A stretch of DNA of 64,000 bases from Thalassobius sp049116315 (GTDB lineage Bacteria > Pseudomonadota > Alphaproteobacteria > Rhodobacterales > Rhodobacteraceae): NCBI GenBank assembly GCA_049116315.1, contig JAGDZD010000010.1, positions 1-64,000 on the forward strand, in the 5' to 3' direction. A program made the position numbers and the translations under genes. The notes under the pieces were generated by a model. That model was given only the letters and a program-made list of their open reading frames with translations. It ran no database searches and was not told the origin of the DNA. Shown one piece after another: positions 25,144 to 33,514 of the stretch (positions are counted from its first letter, which is position 1; each line of letters starts with the position of its first letter).

Positions 25144-25551
25144 TTACGGCAGATCATAAAGACCCAAAGCATTCCCATCAGGGTCGGTGAATTCCGAATA
25201 GGTCACGACATCAGGAATCTGGATTGCCTCGCCGGTATCAATGCCTCGTGCCGTCCATTTTGCCTGCGCGGAGGTCATGTCATCCACCAAAAACCGCACC
25301 ACTGTTCCGGATGGTTGATGGCTTTCTGTTTCAAAGATCTGATACCACACCCCAGGCGCAATTTTGTATTCTACGACACCCGGAACGGGTTTTAGCACCT
25401 CAGCTTCGGCACCCAGAAAATTGAGATACCACGCCTCAGCCTCAACGATGGAGGAAACCGGAACGCCGATGGTGACCTCTTGGAACGGGTCCGCAGAGAC
25501 AACATTGGCCGTGAGCATCAAGGCGATCGACGCAGCCTGAAGACGACGCAT
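25144..25551 (-). CDS. VOC-fold protein with signal peptide
   Basis: A 135-residue vicinal-oxygen-chelate protein. A hydrophobic N-terminal segment ending NVVSADP (residues 1-21) looks like a cleavable signal peptide, which is unusual because VOC enzymes are normally cytoplasmic. The VOC core is visible in EVTIGVPVSSIVEAEAWYLNFLG and YSEFTDPDGNALGLYDLP. It starts on the last base of the preceding gene's stop codon. No catalytic role can be assigned. Confidence 0.75.
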   Translation of the reverse strand: MRRLQAASIALMLTANVVSADPFQEVTIGVPVSSIVEAEAWYLNFLGAEAEVLKPVPGVVEYKIAPGVWYQIFETESHQPSGTVVRFLVDDMTSAQAKWTARGIDTGEAIQIPDVVTYSEFTDPDGNALGLYDLP

Positions 25552-25931
25552 TAGCCCGCTCCACCAGTCAAATCTTCGGCCAGCATCATTGCGTTGCCAT
25601 CCGGATCATAGAACGTTGCGGTTTTGACCATGCCTTCGACAACATCGGTCGCGCCGTCAAATTTTACCTTGGCCTGTTCCAGCGCTTGCCGCGCGGTATC
25701 AAGATCGGCAATCCCAAAGACAGGAACGCAGTTTCCGGGCGCGGGCTTGGTATGCTCGCCCAACCCAAGCGTCACCCCTGCGGTGTTGGTTTCAAGCTCT
25801 GACCAGCCCGCCTCATCAGCGTGATAGATGGTCTCAAATCCAAGCATCGTTTTGTACCAATCGGCACTGGCATGTCGATCCTTAACAGAAAGCGAGATTG
25901 TTATGGTTTTTTCCAGCGAAACTAGCGCCAT
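25551..25931 (-). CDS. VOC (glyoxalase/bleomycin resistance) family protein
   Basis: A 126-residue VOC protein: ITISLSVKDRHASADWYKTMLGFETIYHADEAGW at the N-terminus and TATFYDPDGNAMMLAE at the C-terminus, with glutamates in the usual metal positions. It is divergent from a tandem HxlR-type regulator 39 bp away and coupled to the secreted VOC gene, so these three genes look like a small regulated unit responding to an electrophile or aromatic compound; that is inference. Confidence 0.82.
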   Translation of the reverse strand: MALVSLEKTITISLSVKDRHASADWYKTMLGFETIYHADEAGWSELETNTAGVTLGLGEHTKPAPGNCVPVFGIADLDTARQALEQAKVKFDGATDVVEGMVKTATFYDPDGNAMMLAEDLTGGAG

Positions 25932-25970
25932 AGTCTTTCCTTTTGATTCAAAATATACTAACTATACTTT

Positions 25971-26513
25971 ATGGACATTGAATTGTTTGTCAACACCACT
26001 TCACGGGCGTGGGCCATCCCCATCTTATCAAGCCTGCACGCTGGCACCGCCGGGCGGCAGGCGCCGCTGTTGGCCGCCACCGGGGCCAGCAGAACAGCTT
26101 TCGCTCAAAGTATGACACACCTGATCTCAATTGGGCTGATGGAGCGAAACCCCGGCTATGGTCATCCCCTGCGCCCCGAATTTCGACTAACCGAATTGGG
26201 CGTTTCTGCGGCTGCAATCGCCCACAAAATTCAAAGCGTCACAGCACAGGAAGATCAGGATTTGCTGCGCCGCTCGTGGACCTTGCCGGTGTTGACCGCA
26301 ATCCATCAACCCAGTCATTTCAACGATGTGAAGCGAAATCTGCGGACAATTACGGATCGTGCCTTGTCTCAATCCTTAAAGACGATGGAGGCTAGACGCT
26401 GGGTGCTGCGCAGCGTCGATCAGGCAGCGCGCCCACCAAGATCCATTTATCATGCGGTCAACACTGGCAGTATGATCAGCAGCGTCGCCGCCGCCGAAAT
26501 TCGCCTGTCGTAG
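25971..26513 (+). CDS. Tandem HxlR-type winged-helix regulator
   Basis: A 180-residue protein with two HxlR-like halves. The first (residues about 1-85) has RAWAIPILSSLHAG and TELGVSAAA; the second (about 95-175) has RRSWTLPVLTAIHQPSHFNDVKRNLRTITDRALSQSLKTMEARRWVLRSV. Normal HxlR proteins are about 110-130 residues and contact DNA as dimers, so the duplication may give an intramolecular pair. The N-terminal half is more divergent. Divergently transcribed from the two VOC genes, which it probably controls; an AT-rich TATACTAACTATAC repeat lies in the 39-bp gap. Confidence 0.75.
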   Translation: MDIELFVNTTSRAWAIPILSSLHAGTAGRQAPLLAATGASRTAFAQSMTHLISIGLMERNPGYGHPLRPEFRLTELGVSAAAIAHKIQSVTAQEDQDLLRRSWTLPVLTAIHQPSHFNDVKRNLRTITDRALSQSLKTMEARRWVLRSVDQAARPPRSIYHAVNTGSMISSVAAAEIRLS

Positions 26514-26668
26514 CAAGATCTTCTGCGCAATGAGCATCCCTGGTGACGGCGCAACAAAGCGATTGAAGTGCAGGTTTATATGCACCCACGTCGCCAATAA
26601 GGTCGCAGCGAGAAGGCAGTATGGGCGGCAATAAAAGCATCCCGCTGAGGGCGTTTTTGCACTGCCAA

Positions 26669-26689
26669 GAGCGCCCCATTTCGGGGCGT
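26669..26689. terminator. Bidirectional terminator-like hairpin
   Basis: GCGCCCC / GGGGCGT stem around ATTTC, between the convergent HxlR gene and the end of the twelve-gene sugar-acid operon. Confidence 0.6.
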
Positions 26690-26720
26690 CCTGCATTCTT
26701 AGGCCAATACGACAGACAGA

Positions 26721-27245
26721 TTAGCGGATAAATTGATCCACATAGTCAGCCCCAAGTCCAACCTCTTCATAGTGGGCTCGGCACAGATCGATCTTTGTAA
26801 ACACGTCTTCATAGCCCATGACTTTGCCCCATGGATCGACGTAGCACATCACGCCGTTGACCTGAAAATAGGTTATCATTTCTTCGACGCCTTCAGGCAC
26901 CACCAAAGTGTGTGTCTCTCCGGGCGGTTCATAGACATACGATCCCGGTGTGGCTTCCCAATCGTGCTCCAGATAGTGCCAGCGGCCTTTCAGGACCCAG
27001 CCATGCACCTCTTGGGGATGGCGATGGCGGGACAGAACCCCGGATTTACGCACCTTCAACAGGTTCATCCAATAACCCTGCGAGCGGTTCAGACACAGTG
27101 GGCGAAACCAAACGTTTTCGGCCTGCGGCACCCATTCACGCTCATCCTCGGGAATAGCGTTTGGAATCACAATCTCGGGCAAGGCATCCTTTGGGAAGGG
27201 CAGCTGATAGGGTGTGCGTGGATCTGTATCGTCTTCAACGGGCAT
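26721..27245 (-). CDS. Cupin-domain protein (2,4'-dihydroxyacetophenone dioxygenase-like)
   Basis: A 174-residue cupin. The metal-binding motif is visible as SRHRHPQEVHGWVLKGRW (His, His, Glu/His set) and the second cupin motif as YVYEPPGETHTLVVPEG. Its length and pattern resemble the 2,4'-dihydroxyacetophenone dioxygenase/acetylacetone-cleaving cupins. The ATG at 27245 has GGAGGAAAA upstream; a longer frame exists but overlaps the SDR gene. Last gene of the operon. Substrate unknown; isomerase or dioxygenase activity on a keto-sugar intermediate is possible. Confidence 0.75.
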   Translation of the reverse strand: MPVEDDTDPRTPYQLPFPKDALPEIVIPNAIPEDEREWVPQAENVWFRPLCLNRSQGYWMNLLKVRKSGVLSRHRHPQEVHGWVLKGRWHYLEHDWEATPGSYVYEPPGETHTLVVPEGVEEMITYFQVNGVMCYVDPWGKVMGYEDVFTKIDLCRAHYEEVGLGADYVDQFIR

Positions 27246-27267
27246 GGTTTTCCTCCAAAGGTTTTGC

Positions 27268-27972
27268 TCAGGTCGCGAGATAGCCGCCGTCGACAGAATA
27301 GACGGCGCCGGTGACAAAGCTGGCGTTTTCTGAGAGCAACCAGCGCACCAATTCGCCAACCTCGTTGGGTTTGCCCCAACGGTTCATTGGCGTGCGTGAA
27401 AGAATAGCCTGCGACCGTTCGGGCGCATCTTGCAAGCCCTGCGTCATTTCGGTTGCGATCCAACCTGGCGCGATGGCATTCACCCGGATCGCTTGCGCGG
27501 CCCATTTGCCCGCCAAGGATTTGGTCAACTGCGCCACGCCACCCTTGGACGCTGAATAGGCTGGAACCCGCGGCCCACCAAACGTGCTGAGCATCGAAGC
27601 CGTGTTAACGATGGCCCCACCTTGGGTGGCCAACAACGGCTGCGCGGCAAGGCAGCAGCGCATCGTGCCCGTCAAGTTGACCTCGACAACCTTTTGAAAG
27701 ACCTCAATGTCATATTCTTTGTCACGCACAAGGATGCCGGCGCAATTCACCAGCGCGTCAAGGCGATCCAGACTGCTGAACACAGCTTCGACCGCCGATT
27801 GATCAGTGACGTCCATGACCCGAGCCTCAAGGCCCGTTTCAGATTGAAACCGTGCAACGTCTTCGGGCGCGTGGCTGGCACAAATGACACGCCAGCCCGA
27901 AGCCGCCAAAACCTGTGCAGTGCCCGCGCCAATTCCGCTGGTGCCGCCAGTGATGAGGGCAACTTTGCTCAT
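27268..27972 (-). CDS. Short-chain dehydrogenase/reductase (SDR)
   Basis: A 234-residue classical SDR: Rossmann motif TGGTSGIGAG (residues 8-17), NCAG (about 88-91), catalytic Ser (NTASMLS) and YSASK, and the C-terminal VTGAVYSVDGGYL. It oxidises or reduces a secondary alcohol with NAD(P). Positioned directly after dgoA (ATGT-type overlap of starts and stops), so it probably acts on a sugar acid or keto intermediate of the same pathway; gluconate 5-dehydrogenase-like enzymes are the nearest concept. Confidence 0.88.
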   Translation of the reverse strand: MSKVALITGGTSGIGAGTAQVLAASGWRVICASHAPEDVARFQSETGLEARVMDVTDQSAVEAVFSSLDRLDALVNCAGILVRDKEYDIEVFQKVVEVNLTGTMRCCLAAQPLLATQGGAIVNTASMLSTFGGPRVPAYSASKGGVAQLTKSLAGKWAAQAIRVNAIAPGWIATEMTQGLQDAPERSQAILSRTPMNRWGKPNEVGELVRWLLSENASFVTGAVYSVDGGYLAT

Positions 27973-28601
27973 GTTGCACCCAACTGTTGATAGGCCGTTA
28001 CAAAAGCCTCTGCCCGCGTCTTGATCTCAGACAGCGAATAGCTGGGCTTAAACAGCGCAGAGCCAAGGCCAAACCCATTGGAGCCAGCCCGGTAATACGC
28101 GCCCATGGTGTCAGGTGTGATGCCACCAACAGCGGCGACGTTGGCCTCTTTGGGCAAGACCGCGCGCATGGCGCTGATCGCCTTTGGCGGCACCAGTTCT
28201 GCGGGAAAGAATTTCAGCACCGACGCACCAAGGGCCAAAGCTTCGAAGGCCTCGGTGGGGGTGATGACCCCGGGGCACCAATGCACCTTGTGTGCGGCAC
28301 AGGCGGCCGCGACGGCGGGGTTAATATTCGGCGCAACAATGATCTGACCACCTGCGGAGACCACATCATCCGTGTCTGACTTGCTCAGAACCGTGCCCGC
28401 GCCAACGACGGCCACATCTCCATGCTTGTTTGCAATCGCTTCGATTGATTTCAACGGCTCTGGCGAGTTCAACGGCACTTCGATGATCCGAAAGCCTGCT
28501 TCGACCAAGACGTCGGCCACACCAACGGCGTTTTGGGGTGTCAGACCACGTAAAATCGCGATCATAGCGTTCTCTGAAAGGGCTGTTTCCCACAGGCTCA
28601 T
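27969..28601 (-). CDS. dgoA: 2-dehydro-3-deoxy-6-phosphogalactonate aldolase
   Basis: A 210-residue class I KDPG/KDPGal aldolase: the catalytic glutamate in RIIEVPLNSPEPL, the Schiff-base lysine in SVLKFFPAELVPP, and GAGTVL and GGITPDT phosphate-site loops. EVPLNSP and FFPAE forms are typical of the galactonate enzyme rather than Eda. It cleaves KDPGal to pyruvate and glyceraldehyde 3-phosphate. It overlaps dgoK by four bases, matching the pathway order kinase then aldolase. Confidence 0.92.
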   Translation of the reverse strand: MSLWETALSENAMIAILRGLTPQNAVGVADVLVEAGFRIIEVPLNSPEPLKSIEAIANKHGDVAVVGAGTVLSKSDTDDVVSAGGQIIVAPNINPAVAAACAAHKVHWCPGVITPTEAFEALALGASVLKFFPAELVPPKAISAMRAVLPKEANVAAVGGITPDTMGAYYRAGSNGFGLGSALFKPSYSLSEIKTRAEAFVTAYQQLGAT

Positions 28602-29515
28602 GACAACATCCCCGCTGATTTGGCGATTTCAAAATGACCACGTGCGACGATGTTTTCAGGCGCACGTCGGCTTTTCATTCCGGCAATCTCTAGGGCAACC
28701 TCATAGCGATCTGCCAGATCTCCACGCGCAACGATGGTCACCAGATCGCCCTCAAATTCACGCACGCCAGATGCGATCTCAGCGCCGATCAGCATGCCAG
28801 AGAGGTAATCTGCGGTCCGCTCTTCGCTGATCTTGCCAAACAGGGGCATTGTGCGAACATGAAACAGGTTGTGCAGCAAATCTGGACCCGCCGAGAAGCC
28901 TTCTTTCACGCCAATTCGAAACCCAGCATCGTCAGTGGCTTCGCCGTTCATCAAGGTGCCAAGGATGGTGTGATCTTTGATGACGCCGAACATTTCGCCC
29001 GTCATATAGGTTTTGTAGTCGTCAATCGCGCCGTCTTTTACCGTCAGCCATTTGCTGTGCGTGCCCGGCATGACGTACATCCCGTCCCCAAGCCCCATGG
29101 CCGCAGCGCCGATGATCTGTGTTTCTTCACCACGCATCACGTCAGGCGCGCCACCGTGTTCGGTGGTCATGCCGGTGACAAAGTGGATTTCTATGCCTTT
29201 GCTGGTGGTGAATTCGACAAGAGCTCCTGCCAATTCATCTTTGCCTGCAGGCACTTGGGCATAGGGGGTTTCGACCCAGCCGTTGCGACTGGTGATCATG
29301 CCAGAGGCCACAACAGGCAAGGCTTTCTCTGCCAACCATCCGCCAATTAAATCGTGAAAGACCGCGTCAAAGTCGCGGCCTTCTACATGCATGATCCCCT
29401 GAGGGGTTGAGATCACATCAACAACGTTTCCGACTGTATCGATCAATAGGGCACGCAACGAAGACGTGCCCCAATCTAAACCGATCAGCGCAGCATCAGA
29501 TGCGGCCAAATTCAT
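28598..29515 (-). CDS. dgoK: 2-dehydro-3-deoxygalactonokinase
   Basis: A 305-residue kinase of the DgoK family: N-terminal LIGLDWGTSSLRALLID phosphate loop, GMITSRNGWVETPY, and MYVMPGTHSKWLTVKDGAI. It phosphorylates 2-keto-3-deoxygalactonate at C6 for the aldolase encoded next. Its start lies 20 bases inside the end of the RraA-like gene. Confidence 0.93.
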   Translation of the reverse strand: MNLAASDAALIGLDWGTSSLRALLIDTVGNVVDVISTPQGIMHVEGRDFDAVFHDLIGGWLAEKALPVVASGMITSRNGWVETPYAQVPAGKDELAGALVEFTTSKGIEIHFVTGMTTEHGGAPDVMRGEETQIIGAAAMGLGDGMYVMPGTHSKWLTVKDGAIDDYKTYMTGEMFGVIKDHTILGTLMNGEATDDAGFRIGVKEGFSAGPDLLHNLFHVRTMPLFGKISEERTADYLSGMLIGAEIASGVREFEGDLVTIVARGDLADRYEVALEIAGMKSRRAPENIVARGHFEIAKSAGMLS

Positions 29516-30167
29516 TCAACAGATCCTCAACGGTTTTACCTTTGGCAACCCACTTGCGGGTCTCTTCTTCGCGATCCGCTTGTTCCTGAGCAAGCCGCAC
29601 AACTTCTTCGGCCTTTTCCAGAGGAATAACGGTCACGCCCATCAGGTCCGCAACGATAAAGTCGCCCGGGTTCACCACAACGCCACCGCAAGCGATTGGC
29701 ACGTTGATCGAAAGCTCTTCCTTGCGGCCAGAGAACATGGTGTGCGTGCCACGTGGTGTGATCGCACGGGTCCAGATTGGCCAATTGATGTCTTCCAGCT
29801 CGTCTGTGTCGCGCCCGGCGCCGTCCACGATCATTGCACGGATCCCGCGGTTCTGTGCCAGACCGCCCATCAGGCCACCGCACACCGAGGTGTTCTCGTC
29901 ACCACCGGCGTCGACGACGATCACGTCGCCCTCTTGACCCATTTCCAGTGCTTTCAGCGGATCGACCAGATCACCTTTGGACAGTTGAACAGTGATCGCC
30001 TGACCACAAACCTTGGCTTTGAACGGCGGCTTGATGCCACTGTCCATTACGCCAGTGCGGTACTGTACGTCAGCAAAAATCGCCGAGGCGGAATAGGCCT
30101 GAAGCACCTTGTCGAATTTCTCAAGCAGGTCCGGACGGCGTTCGAAGTCATTGAATACTTTTAGCAT
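29496..30167 (-). CDS. RraA-like protein (HMG/CHA aldolase family)
   Basis: A 223-residue RraA-fold protein. GGDENTSVCGGLMGGLAQNRGIRAMIVDGAGRDTDEL contains the glycine-rich loop and the Arg-Asp pair (GAGRD) used in class II HMG/CHA aldolases to bind substrate and a divalent metal. These enzymes cleave or decarboxylate pyruvate-like substrates; several homologs in sugar-acid operons have no known role. The family annotation 4-hydroxy-4-methyl-2-oxoglutarate aldolase would be over-precise here. Ends overlapping dgoK. Confidence 0.82.
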   Translation of the reverse strand: MLKVFNDFERRPDLLEKFDKVLQAYSASAIFADVQYRTGVMDSGIKPPFKAKVCGQAITVQLSKGDLVDPLKALEMGQEGDVIVVDAGGDENTSVCGGLMGGLAQNRGIRAMIVDGAGRDTDELEDINWPIWTRAITPRGTHTMFSGRKEELSINVPIACGGVVVNPGDFIVADLMGVTVIPLEKAEEVVRLAQEQADREEETRKWVAKGKTVEDLLNEFGRI

Positions 30168-30179
30168 TTTATATCGCTC

Positions 30180-31205
30180 TTAGTTAGTCAGCGCCAAAGC
30201 TTTGGCGTTTACCGGATAGTCCGGTTGTTGCTTGGTCAGAACCTTCGCGACTTGGGTCGCCGCAGTGACGCGCGCCGCTTCGATAGATTCTTCGGAGTAG
30301 TAAGCCGCGTGAGGAGTCACCACGACGTTTGGCAAGGTGAAGATCGGGTTGTCCGCCGGGTCCCACCCGGCGCGTTTTGCCGGCTCTTCTTCGGGATCAT
30401 CGAGCCCGGCAGCCGCGAGATGGCCATCGGTCAAAGCGCGAAACAGCGCCTTGTTATCGACAGTTGGCCCACGCCCGGTGTTGACCAAGATCGCCCCCGG
30501 CTTCATCGCAGCGAACTCTGCATCCGACAGGAAATGACGGGTATCTGGCGTCATTGGTGCCTGCATCAAAATGTAGTCACTGCGCGCCAAAAGCTCTGCT
30601 TTGTCGACCAGTTCAACACCGTGTTCCTTGGCCACAGCTTCGGGCAGGAAGGGATCATAGGCGATCACTTTGGTGCCAAAGGCCTGTGCACGATGTGCGA
30701 TTGCCTGACCAATTTTGCCGAAGGAAACGACGCCCATCGTACGGCCACGCAGACGGTAAATTGGTTTGCCACTTTGCCACTGCCAAACACCCTGATGGGT
30801 CGCCCGATCATAGTCGGGCAGCTTGCGCGCCAAAGTCATCCAAAGCGCGATGGCGTGATCGGCCACCTCTTCGGTGCAGTAATCCAAAACATTCGTCACA
30901 AGGATATTGCGATCCGTTGCGGCTTGGACGTCGACAATGTCAACGCCCACGCCATAGCGTGCAATCACTTCGCATTTTTCCATGCGTTGAATGGTTTGTG
31001 CGCCGATACGGGCGTATTGGTTCATCATCGCGGCACAGTCTTTTGCCGCATCGAAGAGATCTGCTTCGGTCTTGGCCTGCAGGCCAATGACCTCGGCGCC
31101 CACTTTTTCAAGAATGGCGCGTTCGATGTCGATGTTGCCATAGTCATAATCAGTGATGATGACTTTGGGTCGATCGTGACGGAAACCGGGGACGTCCTCA
31201 GACAT
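30180..31205 (-). CDS. D-isomer-specific 2-hydroxyacid dehydrogenase, CtBP-like
   Basis: A 341-residue NAD-dependent 2-hydroxyacid dehydrogenase. It shows the Rossmann segment LRGRTMGVVSFGKIGQAIAHRAQAFG, the catalytic Arg in VNTGRGPTVDNKALF, the acidic DDPEEEP region and the catalytic His in VVVTPHAAYYS. The overall pattern is that of the C-terminal-binding-protein-like branch. It interconverts a 2-keto acid and D-2-hydroxyacid, plausibly an intermediate in this sugar-acid pathway. Its start overlaps the upstream VOC gene by eight bases. Confidence 0.88.
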   Translation of the reverse strand: MSEDVPGFRHDRPKVIITDYDYGNIDIERAILEKVGAEVIGLQAKTEADLFDAAKDCAAMMNQYARIGAQTIQRMEKCEVIARYGVGVDIVDVQAATDRNILVTNVLDYCTEEVADHAIALWMTLARKLPDYDRATHQGVWQWQSGKPIYRLRGRTMGVVSFGKIGQAIAHRAQAFGTKVIAYDPFLPEAVAKEHGVELVDKAELLARSDYILMQAPMTPDTRHFLSDAEFAAMKPGAILVNTGRGPTVDNKALFRALTDGHLAAAGLDDPEEEPAKRAGWDPADNPIFTLPNVVVTPHAAYYSEESIEAARVTAATQVAKVLTKQQPDYPVNAKALALTN

Positions 31206-31692
31206 AAGCGCCAGCCGAGTATGTCAGTTCATAAGAGTGGCTATAGAGTTCAAAGATGTTGCCCCATGGATCTTCCATGTAGACCATGCGGTAAGGCTTT
31301 TCTTCGGGGTAGTATTTGCGCACTTTGTTCATGCGCTGCTTGCCGCCCAATTCTTCGATCAGCTTGACACGCTCTTCGACGTTTTCGTCCTGCACACAGA
31401 AGTGGAACAGGCCACGACGCCAATATTCGAAGGGACGCTCTTCTTCGACAGTGTTGGGGAATTCAAACAGCTCGATGCCGACACCGTCGCCAAGTGACAG
31501 ATGGGCGATGCGGAACGATCCCCAGCCTTCGCCAAAAACGTCATCACACATCTCGCCGATGGCGCTGTCGTCGTGTTTGATTTCGGTCGGTCCCATGATC
31601 ACATACAGACCGAAAGCCTTGGAATAGAATTCTACAGCTTTGTCCAAATCTGGCACTGTGATCCCGATATGGGAGAATGTAAGAGCAACCAT
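31198..31692 (-). CDS. VOC family protein (lactoylglutathione lyase-like)
   Basis: A 164-residue VOC protein with both beta-alpha-beta halves: FSHIGITVPDLDKAVEFYSKAFGLYVIMG with the first metal His, GDGVGIELFEFPN with a Glu, GLFHFCVQDENVEERV with the second His, and VYMEDPWGNIFELYSHSYE with the last Glu. All four metal ligands thus appear intact, so it is probably an active metalloenzyme, though not necessarily glyoxalase I. Closely related VOC proteins are common in sugar-acid operons of Rhodobacteraceae and their reaction is unassigned. Confidence 0.82.
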   Translation of the reverse strand: MVALTFSHIGITVPDLDKAVEFYSKAFGLYVIMGPTEIKHDDSAIGEMCDDVFGEGWGSFRIAHLSLGDGVGIELFEFPNTVEEERPFEYWRRGLFHFCVQDENVEERVKLIEELGGKQRMNKVRKYYPEEKPYRMVYMEDPWGNIFELYSHSYELTYSAGAYV

Positions 31693-31716
31693 TTTTAGGC
31701 TCCTTTTGTTCGCAAA

Positions 31717-32505
31717 TTACAGAATGCTTCGAATGATCCCGCCTTCGACCCGATGGGGCGCGCCGTTCATCGCGGCGTTGACGGAAACGGTTACAATTGA
31801 ACGCGCCACTTCATCGGCGCGCACAAATCTTTGGATGAGAGACGTGGGCTCATCGGATTGGAAATAGGTGCTGATGACTTGATCCATCGGCGCACCTTTT
31901 TGGTCGGCAAGCCCTTTGAAATAAGCCTCGACGCCTTCGGTCCAGGTCGGCCCCGGCAGAACGGAATTCACCCGCACATCGGTGCCTTTGGTGAGTTCCG
32001 CCATGCCCCGTGTCAGGCCCAGAATTGCGGTCTTGGTGACCGAATAATGCACCATCTGCGGCAAGGGTTTCATACCAGCTTCGCTGGCGAGATTCACGAT
32101 AGATCCGGTGCCGCGCTGTAGCATCTTGGGAAGGATCACACGGCTGATGCGAACCGCGCTCAGCACGTTCACATCGAAATAGCTCAACCAATCTTCATCC
32201 GTCAGGTCTTCGAATGCTTTGACGGAAAAGATGCCGACGTTGTTTACAAGCACGTCAATTTCACCGTGCCCCAACGCAAACTGACACAGCGCGTTGGCCG
32301 CCTCCAAATTCGTTAGATCACCAGCATGTCCGGCAACGTCACCGTATTGGGACAGATCCGCGACGCAGGCATCAACTTCGGCTTGGGTTAAAGCATGGAC
32401 CAACACACGGGCCCCCTCTTGGAGGTACGCCATCGCCGTCGCTTTACCGATTCCAGAACCGGACCCGGTGACGAGAACAAGCTTATCCTTAAGCCCGAGG
32501 TCCAT
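31717..32505 (-). CDS. SDR dehydrogenase, probable sugar (galactose/aldose) dehydrogenase
   Basis: A 262-residue classical SDR: LVTGSGSGIGKATAMAY, NNVGIFSVKAF, catalytic Ser in SIVNLASEAG, YSVTKTAILGLTRGMAEL (Tyr, Lys) and a C-terminal region VTVSVNAAMNGAPHRVEGG. The ATG at 32505 follows AAGGGGAA; the upstream extension runs into the permease gene. Together with the SMP-30 lactonase of the same operon it could catalyse the first oxidation of an aldose to its lactone; this assignment is inference from pathway logic. Confidence 0.85.
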   Translation of the reverse strand: MDLGLKDKLVLVTGSGSGIGKATAMAYLQEGARVLVHALTQAEVDACVADLSQYGDVAGHAGDLTNLEAANALCQFALGHGEIDVLVNNVGIFSVKAFEDLTDEDWLSYFDVNVLSAVRISRVILPKMLQRGTGSIVNLASEAGMKPLPQMVHYSVTKTAILGLTRGMAELTKGTDVRVNSVLPGPTWTEGVEAYFKGLADQKGAPMDQVISTYFQSDEPTSLIQRFVRADEVARSIVTVSVNAAMNGAPHRVEGGIIRSIL

Positions 32506-32506
32506 C

Positions 32507-33514
32507 TCAGTTCCCCTTCGCCGCAGTTGAAGGTCCAGCGATGTCCTCGGCATTTTTCCCGAACACACGGCTCAAGACGGCAGAGATTTCGGCGCGCCAC
32601 ATATCGATGCCAACCGCCAGAAGGATGATGCCACCCAACACAATATTTTGGACCGACGAGGGAGCAGCATTCAGGTTCAAACCGTTTTGAACGATTACAA
32701 TGGTCATCGCCCCCATCAAGGTGGCCAAGATGTTTCCGCGTCCGCCCGCAAGGCTTGCGCCGCCCACAACCGCCGCAGCAATGGCCTGCAATTCCAGTGT
32801 TTGGCCATAATTTGGCGAACCAGAATTCAAGCGCGCCGACATGAGCACGGCCCCGACTGCAGTCATAAAGCCCGCAATCACAAAGGTCATGGTTTGCACT
32901 TTGCGCACATTGATGCCGGTCAGCACCGCAGCCGCCGGGTTGCCGCCCACCGCATAGATCTCACGTCCAAGCTTGGTGAAGTTCATCATGAACGCCGCAA
33001 GCGCATAGAAGAACACGAGATAATAGAAGGGCAGCGGAATGCCGATGAACTTGCCGTAAAACAGCGGTTCAAGCGCCGGGTTCAGGGAAAACACCGGAGA
33101 ACCATTGTTGAAGGTCAAGGCCAGCCCGCGAAAGGCAATCAGGGCTGCAAGCGTCGTGATAAACGAGGGTATGCGCCCATAAGACGTGATCAATCCCAGC
33201 ATCAAGCCAAACAGACCACCGGCCACAAGGATAAGCGGCAACGCCACCCCAAGTGGCAGGCCGAGGAACTTTAGCATCTGCGCCAAGATCATCGTCAGCA
33301 ATGCCACCAAAGAGCCCGAACTCAGGTCGATCCCAGCCGCAAAAATCACAATGCTGGATCCAATTGCAATCAGCGCCACGATGCTGACCTGCAATGACAG
33401 GTTTGACAGGTTTCCAGGGTTCAAGAACCGATCGGTTGTCAGGGCAACAACCAGCGCCACAATTGCCATCGCGGCAAAGGGCCCAATCAGTTGTGCGTCA
33501 AAAATACGTTTCAT
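32507..33514 (-). CDS. Sugar ABC transporter permease (RbsC type)
   Basis: A 335-residue permease of the BPD_transp_2 family with about ten helices: IVIFAAGIDLSSGSLVAL, GRIPSFITTLAALIAFRGLAL, GGNPAAAVLTGINVRKVQ and AAAVVGGASLAGGRGNILATLMGA. It forms the membrane channel with the RbsA-like ATPase, whose stop codon overlaps its start. A C-terminal cytoplasmic tail of about 25 residues is slightly long. Confidence 0.93.
   Translation of the reverse strand: MKRIFDAQLIGPFAAMAIVALVVALTTDRFLNPGNLSNLSLQVSIVALIAIGSSIVIFAAGIDLSSGSLVALLTMILAQMLKFLGLPLGVALPLILVAGGLFGLMLGLITSYGRIPSFITTLAALIAFRGLALTFNNGSPVFSLNPALEPLFYGKFIGIPLPFYYLVFFYALAAFMMNFTKLGREIYAVGGNPAAAVLTGINVRKVQTMTFVIAGFMTAVGAVLMSARLNSGSPNYGQTLELQAIAAAVVGGASLAGGRGNILATLMGAMTIVIVQNGLNLNAAPSSVQNIVLGGIILLAVGIDMWRAEISAVLSRVFGKNAEDIAGPSTAAKGN

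Noticed and set aside
25971..26513. MarR- or ArsR-type regulator
   Set aside because: The RSWTLPVL and ITDRALSQSLKTME blocks are HxlR-specific.
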